Shown here piece after piece: positions 11,205 through 21,598 of a stretch of DNA of 64,000 bases (positions within the stretch are counted from its first letter, which is position 1; every line of letters begins with the position of its first letter). The notes below the pieces were generated by a model, which saw only the letters and a program-made list of their open reading frames with translations, was not told the origin of the DNA and made no database searches. Made by a program: the position numbers and the translations under genes. This DNA is from Lepas anatifera (lineage: Eukaryota; Arthropoda; Thecostraca; Lepadidae), in contig JAOTON010001908.1 of assembly GCA_034440635.1 (NCBI GenBank), positions 62,001-126,000 on the forward strand, given 5' to 3'.

Positions 11205-11660
11205 GAAGGCAACAAGATAAGATAAAACATGGGATAAAAGACAGATAAAATCATGCATACAGAGTAAAATCATACATAAAATCATACATAAAAATACGAT
11301 CACTGCAACTCTCTCATCTGTCGGTCCAGTAGCATACATCTTACAGTTGCCTTAAAAGGCACATCTTCTCCTATATCCAGCTCGTTCAGCAGAGCTGCCC
11401 CCCGGTATGCCAGCCTACGCCGCCCGGCTTCAGTCCGGATCCGCGGGAGGGACAGCTCCGCTGACCGGCGTGTCGCGTGGTTGTGAATGGTATTGCGTGG
11501 TGGGCCTATTGTGTTAGCTATGTATGGTGGAGTGCCAGTGCGAATGGTTTTGTGAAGTGAAGAAAGTGTGTGATAGTGAATGAGGCTGTTTGCGTCCAGC
11601 CACTTCAGCCGCTCAACAACATCGGAAATGTGGTCGTGTTTCCGACGTCCGCTGATAACC
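11205..11660 (-). pseudogene. LINE ORF2 C-terminus and 3' tail (continues the LINE at 17505-20243)
   Basis: The minus frame ending at 11300 holds VISGRRKHDHISDVVERLKW, then a YHTLSSLHK stretch, TPPYIANTI, TRRSAELSLPRIRTEAGRRR and a short end. This is the conserved region after the RT in CR1/Jockey-type LINE ORF2 proteins. Downstream (11205-11299) is an A/T-rich tail with repeated ATTTTATGTATG, as in many LINE 3' ends. The segment joins the LINE RT at 17505 once the hAT-like insertion 11669-17496 and one copy of its 8-bp target are removed. The reading through about 11740 is partly hAT terminal DNA. Confidence 0.83.
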
Positions 11661-11957
11661 CGGGCGCACAGGGGCGCAGCCAGAGCCTTGGTATGGGGGG
11701 CACACCAACTTTGAGGGGCACCCCGGGGAAAAAAGGGCACTTTTTAACGTAACCCAAAACAACTTACTATATCTTTGTTTATATCATTTTTTGGGCATCT
11801 TTGGTTCAATAAAAATGCAAATAAATGATTGACGGAGAAGGAAAATGCGATTAAAACCGAAAAAAGGAAAACAATATCACCAAAATGTCATGGAAGTAGC
11901 CAAAACACGACTGTTTTGGATAGATTTAAGGACAAATCAGCCAACTCATGCAAGTAC

Positions 11958-13155
11958 TTAACCTTCGCCCGGGTGGGGGTCTTTTTAGACCCCCTCGGAT
12001 TTTTCCGAAGTGACCAAAAAACGGCGGCGCGCAGCGCCCCCAAACTTGGTCTAGTCGTTTCTTCATCATTTTTACATCTTTCCTGAAAAATTTTGGCTCA
12101 AGGTCATATCAGGTCAGGTCACCAGGCCAGGTGAAGTGACCTCACCTCAAAAAATACTTAGGACCGCATAACTAAAAGAAGGGTTAATCGATCAAGTTGA
12201 AACTCATACCACATATTGGGCCCGCCAGGAGCTACAACATTTGTTCCGGGATTTTTGATATTGGTGACCTAAGGCCATGTGCAGAGCATGACCTCCCCAT
12301 TGTAAATACATGGGGAAAAACACGAAATGAGCTTTTCTCAGTAAGTATGGATGGAATCAACTTCAAACATCGGTTGCGACTTGCTCTTAGCCCATTTCTG
12401 AAGCTGATGCCAAAAATTTTGACTTGTGACCTTTAAAAGGTCACCTTGGGTCAAATAATCATTTTTTGCGTTTTTCTCCATAAATTTTCAATAAACTAAG
12501 ATAGAGCTTTTATTTTGTGACCAAAGTGTTTGTATAGTCACTGGAAATCAAATGATATACATCATGACTATACCAGGTCAAGTTGGGTCAGACCGTTGAC
12601 TTGGGTCAGGTCAAATTATTAAATTTGACCTGGCATAGCAATATCATATGTCATTCGATTCGTATTGACGAGAGGATTGCAATGGTGCATAAACTATGGC
12701 TGTATCGTGTTTGGTTTGGAAGCTATTAGCGAAAAAGTAAACGCCCTTGTGCATGGGTGGCTATGGACATTCTCAAGAATATGCCCAATATTTAGTGACC
12801 TTTAGCTCCCTAAGCTTTGACCTGACACGAAAATTAATTCCACTGTAATAAAAGCGCATCTCAAGAGCTTTCGAATGGTGTTAGAAAAATGTTTCTAGCT
12901 ATGATAGTTTCTGAGATATATGAGGTTTTCTTAGTACACCTCATATTAGCAATTTTGACCTATTTTGACCTCTGGTGACCTTGATATTGACCTGACAAGA
13001 AAAATGACTGAAGTATTTTCGATATCATTTTCAAAGAGCTTTCGATTGCCGTTTTGCGCTTTTTCTAGCTCTCTTAGTTTTTGAGATCGTGGGGGTCTTT
13101 TTAGCCCCCCACCAGGGCGAAGGTGGCTCGTACCCGCCACCGGGGCAAGGGTTAA
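11958..13155 (+). mobile_element. TTAA-flanked element T2, copy b
   Basis: TTAA stands at 11958-11961 and 13152-13155. The left end is CCTTCGCCCGGGTGGG, followed by the palindrome GGGGGTCTTTTTAGACCCCC, the hairpin TCGGATTTTTCCGA and a GC palindrome at 12022. The right end carries GGGGGTCTTTTTAG again, then GCGAAGGTGGCTCGTACCCG and CCGGGGCAAGGG. It is 1198 bp and, unlike copy a, has no SINE. The body is dense in TGACCT/AGGTCA. No coding frame is credible. Confidence 0.87.
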
Positions 13156-13890
13156 CATCAGAGAAATCAGCGGAGCATGTGATATCTGTTACAATGTGCA
13201 GGTTAAGGCATATTGGAGTCGAAAATTCATTTGTTATGCCCACTGGTTTTGTTGTGACGAGTGAGCCCTGGCTGAACGCGGATTAAGTTCCTTGCCTCCC
13301 ACAATCGCCGTGGGACGAGGAGTGGCATAGTGTCTTTGGAAGAACACATTTTTGCTGCCGGAAAAATTTGGGAGATACCTTTTGAACGCGTTTATTCTCA
13401 AGGATCGGTCCCAGTTGAGAGTAAATAAAAGGTGAACAGGCCGGTGGTTTAGATGGGGATGGTGTGACAGGACTAAAAATTGTGAAAACTAGTTCTTCAT
13501 TTAAATTAATTAGTAGAAATCCTGGTTTAGGGGACTGTGCTCAGAGCTCAGGGGCACATGCCTTTTTATCATCCTTTCCCAGAATCCACCAGTATAATAA
13601 GCAATTCACATAACCAGGGGTGCCTAGGCATAATAAGCCGTTTTAGAGATTCCTCATTCCTGGTTAGCTCCGTTTTACAAGGGGAGTTTCCATTGTGTTC
13701 TTATTCCCCATATATTCAAGACCAGCTCTGGGGCCCCCAAGTGTGGATCAGGGGCCTCCAGAGCAGTTTCCCCATCCCCCCACTTGTGTCTCCAGGGACT
13801 AGACTAGCTCAGTGATCTCGCCCCGAGATGATGGGAGTTGGCCTTGTGTTCTTAATATCTGTCTATTCAAGACCACCTCAGGGGCCCCTG
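13156..13890. other. Noncoding part of the hAT-like composite
   Basis: A short open stretch at 13156-13285 may continue the frame before T2 copy b. After that I see no coding, RNA or clear repeat signal until the satellite begins. Confidence 0.35.
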
Positions 13891-15605
13891 ATGTAGATCA
13901 GGGCCACAGAGCAGATCATGCTTCACCCAGGGACTAGACTAGCCCATTGGTCCCAGAGATGAGGTCATCAGACTAGCTCGATGGGCCACAGATAGGCTCA
14001 TAGGGCCTAAACCAGTTCAAGAAGCCCCAGAACATTTTAAGGCGCCAGATCGCCCCAGGGGGCCTCAAGCCAACTTAAGGGGCTCTCACAAGCTCAGCGC
14101 CCAGACCAGCTCAGGGTAACCTCAGAACCTAGATCCGCTCTTGGGCCCCAGATCAGTTCTTGGGGCCCCATATCAGTTCAGGGGTCTCAAGTCAGGTCAG
14201 GGGCAAGATCAAGTCAGGGCTACTAAATCAGCTCAGGAATCTCTCACCAGCTCGGGGCCCAAGCAGTTCAAAAGCCCCAGAGCTGCTCAGGGGACACCAG
14301 ATCGGCCCATAGGGCACCAGATCAGCCTCGGGGACAAACAATCAGATCAGTGGTCCCCGACCAGCTCGGGGCCTAGATCAGCTCAGGAATACCAGATCAA
14401 GTCAGGAGGCACTTAATCAGCTCAGGAGCCCCATACCATCTCAGGGGCCCTCACCAACCCCTGTGAGCCCAGCTCAGCTCAGGGCCTGGGAGCTGCTCAG
14501 GAAATCACGTAATCAACCCAGGAGGCCCGGGTCAGCTTAAAGGCCACCACATTAGCCATGGGGCACCGGACTAGCTCAAAGGGAATAAGATGGGCTCAGG
14601 AGACACACTGATGACTCAGCAGGCACCAGATCGACTCAGGGGACATTAGTTAAGTTCAGGAGGCAGTATATCTGCTCAGGGTGCACCAGATCGATCAGCG
14701 CAGGGGGCAAGTTCAAGTCAGGGGCCCTAAATCAGCTCAGGGATCCCTCAGCAGCTCGGGGCCCAATCAGTTCAAAAGTCCCAGGGCTGCTCAGGGGACA
14801 TTAGATGCCCATAGGGCACCAGATCAGCTTAGGGGACAAACAATCAGATCAGTGGTCCCCGACCAGCTCGGGAATACCAGATCAAGTCAGGAGGCACTTA
14901 ATCAGCTCAGGAGCCCCATACCATCTCAGGGGCCCTCATCAGCCTCTGTGGAACCAGCTTAGCTCAAGGCCTTAGAGCTGTTCATGAAATCACGTAAGGA
15001 GGGCCAAATCAGCTTAAAGGGTACCAGATTAACTCGGGGGCACCAGACTAGCTCAGAGGGCATCAGATGGACTCATGAGACACCAGATCGACTCAGGGGC
15101 ATTAGTGCAGCTCAGATGGCACCAGATCGATCCGCTCGGGGGCCAGATCAGCTCCCAGTCCCCAGACTATGGCAGGAGCCTAAATCAGCTCAGGGAGCAA
15201 CATAACAGCTCAGGGGACACAAGGTGGGCTCAGGGCCCACCAAACCAGCTCAAGGGGGCATCAGGCCATCTAAGGAGACATCAATAATCAGCTGAGGGGG
15301 CACCTTATCAGCTCGAGAGGCACCATATTGACTTAGGAGACAGAATCAACTTGAGGAGGCATGAGATCAGCTCGGGGGCCCGAATCAGTTCAAGGGGCAC
15401 TAAATCAGCTATTAGGGCACCAAGAAAGCTCGGAGGCATTAGACTAACTCAGAGGGCATTATATAGGTTCAGGAGGCACAATTATTTGCTCAGTGGGGCA
15501 CTCGATTGACTCAGGGGCACCAGATCAGCTTAGAGGGCAAGTAATCAGCTCAAGGGGCCAATACCAGCTGAGAGGCCACGGGATGAGCTCAAGGAGCACC
15601 AGATT
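13890..15605. repeat. Degenerate ~20-bp satellite with a ~500-bp higher-order duplication
   Basis: The core AGATCAGCTCAGGGGGCACC recurs many dozen times with substitutions and length changes (TCAGCTC, CCAGCTCGG, AACAGCTC). A larger block is duplicated: about 14185-14460 and 14705-14945 share the same order of variant units, including GGGGACAAACAATCAGATCA at about 14329 and 14823, roughly 495 bp apart. Open frames here are meaningless. Confidence 0.85.
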
Positions 15606-15610
15606 AGCTT

Positions 15611-17496
15611 CACCCGTACGATTATTGGCGACGATGAGGCATTAGGTGGACACATACTAGGTGCCCATACTCTTCCCGGGTGCTTGGAAAGGCGACACAA
15701 TGTCCTAGCTGACCGAAAAAGGTATTAAGTTGTCCAACAATAGTTTCAATCGCTACATGCAGTCCAGTTACATCTAGGTTCAACGGCGTAGGGCACTAAA
15801 TTTCGAGCGGCACGGCCCAAATTGGGTACACCACCTGGCAATCAAAGGGGATCCCGGCAGTGATGGGGGCACGTGCCCCCTGTGCCCCCTAGCTGCACCC
15901 CTGGACAGAAGATCAACTCCGGGAGGCATTAAATACGCTCAGGGGGCCCCGAACAGCTCACGGGGCACTAAAACAGCTAAAAGGACACCAGGCAAGCTCG
16001 GAGGCATCAAACTAACTCAGAGAGAATTATATAGGTTCAGAATGCACACTTATTTTCTCAGGGGGCACCAGATTGACTACCAGGACACCAGATCTGCTCA
16101 GAGGGCACATGATCAGCTCCAGGGGGCACCAGATGCGCTCCGCCCGTACGATTATTGGCGACGATGAGACATTATCTGGAAAGGGATTACGTGCCTATAC
16201 TCTTCCTGGGTGCTTGGAAAGGCGACAGAATGCCCTAGCTGACCAAAAGGGCACTTAATTATCAAACAATAGTTGAAATCGCTAAATGCAGTCTAGTTCC
16301 ATCTAGGTTCAACGACGTAGGGCACTAAATTTCGAGCGGCACGGCCCAAAGGGGGTACACCACCTGGAAATCAAAAGGGCACCCGGCACCGATGGGGGCA
16401 CATGCCCCCTGTGCCCCCCTGGACAGTAGATAAACTCTGGGAGGCCTTAAATAAATTCAGAGGATCCGGATCAGCCCAAGGGGCACTAAAACAGCTAATA
16501 GGGCACCAGGCAAGCTCGGAGGCATCAGACTAACTTCGAGAGCATTATATAGGTTCAGAAGGCACAATTATTTTCTCAGGGGGGCACCAGATTGACTACG
16601 AGGGCATCAGATCAGCTCAGAAGGCACATGATCAGCTCCAGGGGGCACCAGATGAGCTCCACCCGTACGATTATTGGCGACGATGAGACATTATCTGGAA
16701 AGGGATTACGTGCCTTTACTCTTCCCGGGTGCTTGGAAAGGCGACGGTGCTTTAGCTGACCAAAGGGCACTTAACTGTCAAACAGTAGCTGAAATCGGTA
16801 AATGCGGTCTACTAGTTCCATCTAGGTTCAACGGCGTAGGACACTAAATTTCGAGCGGCACGACCCAAAGGGGGTACACCACCTGGAAATCAAAAGGGCA
16901 CCCGGCACCGATGGGGGCACGTGCCCCCTGTGCCCCCTGGACAGTAGATACACTCCGGGAGGCATTAAATAAGTTCAGGGGACCCGGATCAGCTCAAGGG
17001 GCACTAAAACAGCTAATAGGACACCAGGCAAGCTCGGAGGCATCAGACTAACTTAGAGAGCATTATATAGGTTCAGAAGGCACAATCATTTTCTCAGGGG
17101 GGCACCAGATTGACTACGAGGGCATCAGATCAGCTCCAGGGGCCAAGACCAGCGCTCAGGGGGCACCAGATGAGCTCAAGGGGCACCAGATTAGCTCCGC
17201 CCGTACGATTATTTACGACGGTGAGGCATTATCTGGAAACGGATTACGTGCCTATACTCTTCCCGGGTGCTTGGAAAGGCGACAGAATGCCCTAACTGAC
17301 CAAAAAGGCACTTAATTGTCCAACAATAGTTTAAATTGCTAAATGTAGTCTAGTACCATCTAGGCTCAACGGCGTAGGGCACTAAATTTCGAGCGGCACG
17401 GCCCAAAGAGGGTACACCACCTGGCAATCAAAAGGGCACCCCGGCACCGATGGGGGGCGGGCACGTGCCCCCTGTGCCCCCCTGGCTGCGCCCCTG
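15611..17496. repeat. Four tandem ~520-540-bp units, each ending in the hAT-like terminus
   Basis: Units start at CCCGTACGATTATTGGCGAC at about 15611, 16141, 16660 and 17199 (the last reads ATTTACGAC). Each holds GGTGCTTGGAAAGGCGAC, an ATTTCGAGCGGCACG.CCC block and a G-run/GCACGTGC/C-run palindrome, and ends with CCCCCTGTGCCCCCT plus a worn or intact CTGGCTGCGCCCC end. Only the last copy has the intact inverted repeat next to the target duplication. The first three are internal copies of the element's own right end. Confidence 0.85.
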
Positions 17497-17504
17497 CGGG
17501 CACA

Positions 17505-18895
17505 GAAGTTGATGATTTTTTGAATTTTGCGAATCTGAGTAGGGTTACATGAGCCGTAAACGCACAGACAGTAACGAACAACAGACAGAACTAGAGATTG
17601 GACGATTTGGGGCATCAGCTGAGCCGGCACAACATGCCGAACGTGAGTCAATGCGATTAGAAGGCCGTAGATTTGTTTTGGACCGAATTTACGTGTTGTT
17701 CAAAATTTAGGTGACGATCAAGTAATACTCCGAGACTTTTCACTACTTTTGAGTCGTTGATAGTAGAGTTTCCGAATTTAAGAGTAACTGGAGGAAAATT
17801 TCGTAGCATCGCTTTTGTTCCTAGGATCATCACCTGAGTTTTGGCGGTGTTCACTTTCATTCCGTTGGCACAGAACCATTGAAGAAGAGAATCTAGTACA
17901 ATTTCCGCTCGTGGAATAAGATTTTGCAAGTCTTGCTTCTTACCAGTTATTAGAATTGATGTGTCATCTGCGAATTGCGTGATGACCACATCGTCTTCGA
18001 CGTGGAAAGAGAGGTCGTTGGTGAAGAGGAGGCATAGCACGCAAGAGAGGCTCCCACCTTGAAAAATTCCCATGCTATTGTTTTTTTAGCCAGATCTTAT
18101 TACAGCACCAGTGACGGAAGATTTGAGCTGAACTTGTTGGGTATGACCTCTTAGGTAGTTTTCGAACCAAAGTGTATCAATGCCAAAGAGGTTTAGTTTT
18201 TGGAGTAATATTTGGTGCGGAATGACATCGAACATCTTGGATAAATCCAAAAGAATTAGAATTGTAATTTCGCCAGAATCCATCGCCCGGAAAACATGGT
18301 CGGTGATGACGTTTAGGGCGGACTCAGTAGAAAAATTTTGTCTATAACCATGCTGAGTATCCGAAAATAGGTGTTTTCGAGGTAGTTGACTAATTGATTT
18401 TGAACGACTTTTTCTACCAGTTTCATCGGTGGTGGCAATATAGTAATTGGTCTTGTATCGGCCGTTCCAGCTGGAGTTTTAACTTTTGGAATAGGGGTTA
18501 TCAGCGCACGTTTCCATTTGGAGGGAATTTGGCCAGTGACAAGACTCGAGTTAATGATGTCCAAAAGCAAAAATCCAATAGAAGAAAAGAATTTTGAGAA
18601 CATAACTATGCTCAGACCATCACTTCCGGTGTTGTTGGACGGCTTCATGCTGAGAAGTGTGGCGTGCAGAGTCTGTATTTCGATGGGCTGGACGGTGAAT
18701 GTGGACGTGGTGACGCGAGGCAGTCGCACTCGAACGGGGTCGGTGGAGTGGGAATAGAGGCCGCGATGTTTGGTCCGACCGAAACGTAATAGTCGTTGAG
18801 TGCATCCGGGGTCATATAAAAGGGTTGCGTGTTCGTCTGTTTTTTGCCCAAGATGGGTCGCAAAAGCTGCCAAAACCTACCACGACCTTTTTGTA
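17505..18895 (-). pseudogene. LINE ORF2 reverse transcriptase, decayed (CR1/Jockey-like)
   Basis: Reading the minus strand piecewise: the N-terminal palm with GSDGLSIVMFSKF, PSKWKRALITPIPK and DTRPITILPPPMKLVEK (18400-18620); motif A LLDLSKMFDVIPH (about 18220-18255); a damaged motif B region GIFQGGSLSCVL (18035-18070) where VPQGS is usual; motif C FADDT (about 17960); NTAKTQVM; KSLGVLLDRHLNF; then YCLCVYGSCNPTQIRKIQK (17525-17575). At least three frameshifts or stops separate the pieces (near 18290, 18080 and 17655). The catalytic aspartates of motifs A and C are still present. It lies directly downstream of the endonuclease segment on the same strand, and its C-terminus is displaced to 11300-11660. 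Confidence 0.88.
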
Positions 18896-18899
18896 GAAT

Positions 18900-20243
18900 T
18901 TAATTCTGAAAAAATAGGCGCGAGTCACGGCGAATAGCGACTTTGCTCAAACGGTTCAGATTTTTGTACTCGAGACGGGACCCCTGCACCAGTGCTACTT
19001 GCCTCTGGTGAATGATGCGGCGTGTATGGTGTGAGAGTGGCAACACAACCGGCTTACGAGCTGGAACGGAGCGGAGTGGGGCAACACGATCGAGTTCTAG
19101 CAAGAATGTTTGCTTAAAAATATCCCACTCACCTTCGGTGGAGGCACATACGAGCATGGGCGACCAGTCTATTGTAGCGATCTGGAGATGAAAAAGATTT
19201 ACATCGATGCTCCCTAGACAACGCTTCTGAAGCCTGCAAGTAACCGGTCTACTCTGCATGTAGGGACCGCGCAGTACTATGCGGGTTATATTGTGCGGCC
19301 CGCCAAAATGGCACCGGGTAACACCGCTCCTACGGACACGGTCGGCACAGTTGGTAGCGACAACATCAAGAAGAGTGTTGGCAGGCCGGTAAGTTGCAGA
19401 TGTTCTATTAACGATATCAAATCCATAGTTGCTGAGTAACTGGCTTAGTTCAGGACGACATTCGCGTTGCTCTTTGAGCAGACAGTGGTTGAAATCTGAA
19501 ATAAGAATAAACTTGTGATCGACATATTTTGCCAACATGGCCTGAAGCTGTGACTCGAAACAATACAGATCTTTTGACAGCTGATTTTGTGAATTATTTG
19601 GAACGCGATAAACAGAGCGAATAACGTACTTTAAACTATTGCTTACTTTCACGGCAGTCCAGATGGATTCTAAGTTGCTACCTCGTACGGCTGTAGGAGG
19701 CGTTGGTAGCACCTCACACTGAAGGGAATCGCGAAAATAAATTGCAACACCGCCTTTTCTTTTTGGAAGCTTCAGGTTGGCTGGCCGGTCTCTTCGCAGT
19801 ATGCTGTAGCCATCGATTTGCAGAAGTCGATCCGGAATTTCAGGCGTCAGCCAGGTTTCATTGAGACAGAGTAAGTCGAATTCATAGGTTTTCTGAATGT
19901 CGGTGCGAAGCTCAGGTAGGTGACCTCGAAGAGACTGAATGTTTAAATGGCCAATGAAAAGGTCTCGTTCTGTCGTTTCGGCATGCCGTCGCCAGTTGAC
20001 ACCTCCACGTCGGCCTCGTTGCCTGGATCCGCCCCTGCGAGTGCGCCGAGGGGGCGCGGCCGACCGCGGACCGGGCTCCGCTGGCACGGCAGGCCGCGCA
20101 CCAGTAGGATTAAGCGGAGGAATTCTGGCAGCGGTGGCCCTCTGTTGTGTGTTCTGCTGGGGCCACGGTCTTGCTGCAGGGGCTGAAGCACGTATAAGTA
20201 CTTGCAGCAGGTGCATAAAGATGACTGCTCGCACCAGCATCAC
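18900..20243 (-). pseudogene. LINE ORF2 AP-endonuclease region
   Basis: A 447-codon minus frame with an Arg/Pro-rich N-terminal third, then the AP-endonuclease fold: GHLNIQSLRGHLPEL (around residue 95), DLLCLNETWL (about 125-135), RRDRPAN...KGGVAIYF, ILISDFNH where GDFN is usual, TLLDVVATN, and CHFGGPHN where the catalytic SDH is usual. The loss of that Asp predicts a dead nuclease. The frame ends in a stop just before the RT segment, with which the ORF would normally be continuous. The true start is uncertain; the first 60-90 residues may be 5' UTR or ORF1-derived. Confidence 0.85.
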
Positions 20244-20313
20244 AATTGGACGGATCGCGCCGATGAGTCCATGGCTGCCTTAACCTTTCACTTGGAACTT
20301 AATGATTGGCTTA

Positions 20314-21495
20314 TTAACCCGCGCGGGGCTGGGGGGTAAATTTTACCCCCCCTCGCGCATTTTTGCGATATGTCAAAAACGGCGGCGCGCAGCGCCGCCA
20401 AATTTTTAGTACCTTTTCTTACATAAAATTTACACATTTCTGCCACATAAAAATAAAATCGGTTGAAAACTTTTCGAGAAATAAGCAAAAATGTGACGTC
20501 ACTACAGGCGATTTTTGTACCAAAATCGCGCAATGTTTAAAGAGCTGCTGAAGCTACAGTTCTGAACCGATTTCCAATTTTCTTGCATCAAACGATAGGC
20601 ATTATTGTGGTCTTCAAAATGGCTATCTCGGATTTTCAAAATTTTGGTTTTGGAAAAAATTTTGGAAAAAGTTACAAAATTTCTAAAATTTTCAAGATTT
20701 TTCAAAAACCGGATTTTATTTGGTAAAAAACCATACAGTGCATATGCATGACAAATTTTGAGTCTCTAGCTTTATAACTTTAGCCTGGAGAGCTGCGAAA
20801 GCTCAGCGACTCACGCTCTGATTTTTAGGGCTGATCAATACTGTCTTTATTTAGTGAATCATAGTGACTAAGGATGACCCAGGATGACCTCGTACACGCT
20901 TTACACTACTTTTATAGTGTTCCTGAGACAAAACAGGTCCAAAATCATGTGTCATTTGGCAAAAAGTATGAACTTAAAAAGTTGACCTCTGATGACCTAC
21001 CTTGACCCCGGCTGTGCAAGTTGAGACCAGAGTATTTCAGATATGATTCTCTGAACATCATAGCTGAATTCTGCATGCAAAATGGCTCAAAAACATGTAT
21101 CGCATGACCACATTTGGATACAAAAATATGGTGACCTTTAGTGACCTCATCTTGACCTTACCCGGTCATGCCACCAGCCTAACGGTCTCAAAGCACCTTG
21201 CTGCATTCAATTGAAGGCTTTCCATGAAGTGTGAAGCTCATAGCTTCCATTGCCTGATCTCCGTAGCATTGCAACCTCAAAAACCACGCTTTTGACAGCT
21301 GACCTCAGTTTGACCTTGACCTTGACCTCAAACTTTAAATTAAGTACATGTTTTTAGTTGTTCGTGATGAGATCTTTCGATTGGCGTTTGAATTTTTCAA
21401 ATCGAACCATTAGTTCGGGAGATAACAGGGGGGGGTAAAATTTACACCCCCAGCCCCGCGCGTTCGGCTGGAGACCTCAGCCCCGCGCGGGTTAA
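20314..21495 (+). mobile_element. TTAA-flanked element T3
   Basis: TTAA stands at 20314-20317 and 21492-21495, with inverted ends CCCGCGCGGGGCTG and CAGCCCCGCGCGGG. Inside the left end are the palindrome GGGGGTAAATTTTACCCCC, the hairpin CGCATTTTTGCG and CGGCGGCGCGCAGCGCCGCC at 20380-20399. The right end repeats the terminal motif CAGCCCCGCGCG after a spacer TTCGGCTGGAGACCT. The body is rich in TGACC/GGTCA, densest at 21120-21330. It sits just upstream of the LINE endonuclease segment. Confidence 0.87.
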
Positions 21496-21558
21496 AACTT
21501 AAATTTCACCTGCTTATTGATGTATCTCGCAATCACACTTCAGTCACACAGTCACACT

Positions 21559-21598
21559 CTCGACCTGTGAGAACATATATATGTTCTCACAGTTCGAG
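21559..21598. other. 40-bp near-perfect palindrome
   Basis: The arms pair along 20 bp each with one mismatched pair (21564/21593). The inner 28 bp (21565-21592) are perfect and read CTGTGAGAACATAT then its complement. The centre holds AGAACA-6 bp-TGTTCT, inverted half-sites of the kind bound by steroid-type receptors, although with an unusual spacing. It could form a cruciform. Confidence 0.85.

Larger units (their letters stand above)
11669..17496. mobile_element. hAT-like composite element splitting a LINE (8-bp target duplication)
   Basis: The ends are CAGGGGCGCAGCCAG (11669-11683) and CTGGCTGCGCCCCTG (17482-17496), a perfect 15-bp inverted repeat. The flanks are CGGGCGCA (11661-11668) and CGGGCACA (17497-17504), 7 of 8 matching. 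CAGGGGCG termini and an 8-bp duplication fit hAT. Independent support comes from coding sequence: the LINE frame stops exactly at one edge and resumes at the other. Inside are T2 copy b, a degenerate 20-bp satellite and four tandem copies of the right end. No intact transposase is visible; a short frame near 11829-11955, MTEKENAIKTEK..., continuing beyond T2 copy b, might be a transposase N-terminus, but I cannot identify it. Confidence 0.85.

Noticed and set aside
10455..11225. Repetitive Ala/Val/Gln and Cys/Ser/Leu frames on both strands
   Set aside because: By-products of the other 24-bp minisatellite. A real protein would not be open in opposite strands over the same stretch with equal regularity.
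11829..12086. A host gene around MTEKENAIKTEKRK...
   Set aside because: The frame is cut by T2 copy b and lies inside the hAT-like composite. It could be a transposase N-terminus, but no domain is recognisable.
13890..15605. CRISPR-like array of short repeats
   Set aside because: There are no constant repeats separated by unique spacers; the units are contiguous and degenerate, and the context is eukaryotic.
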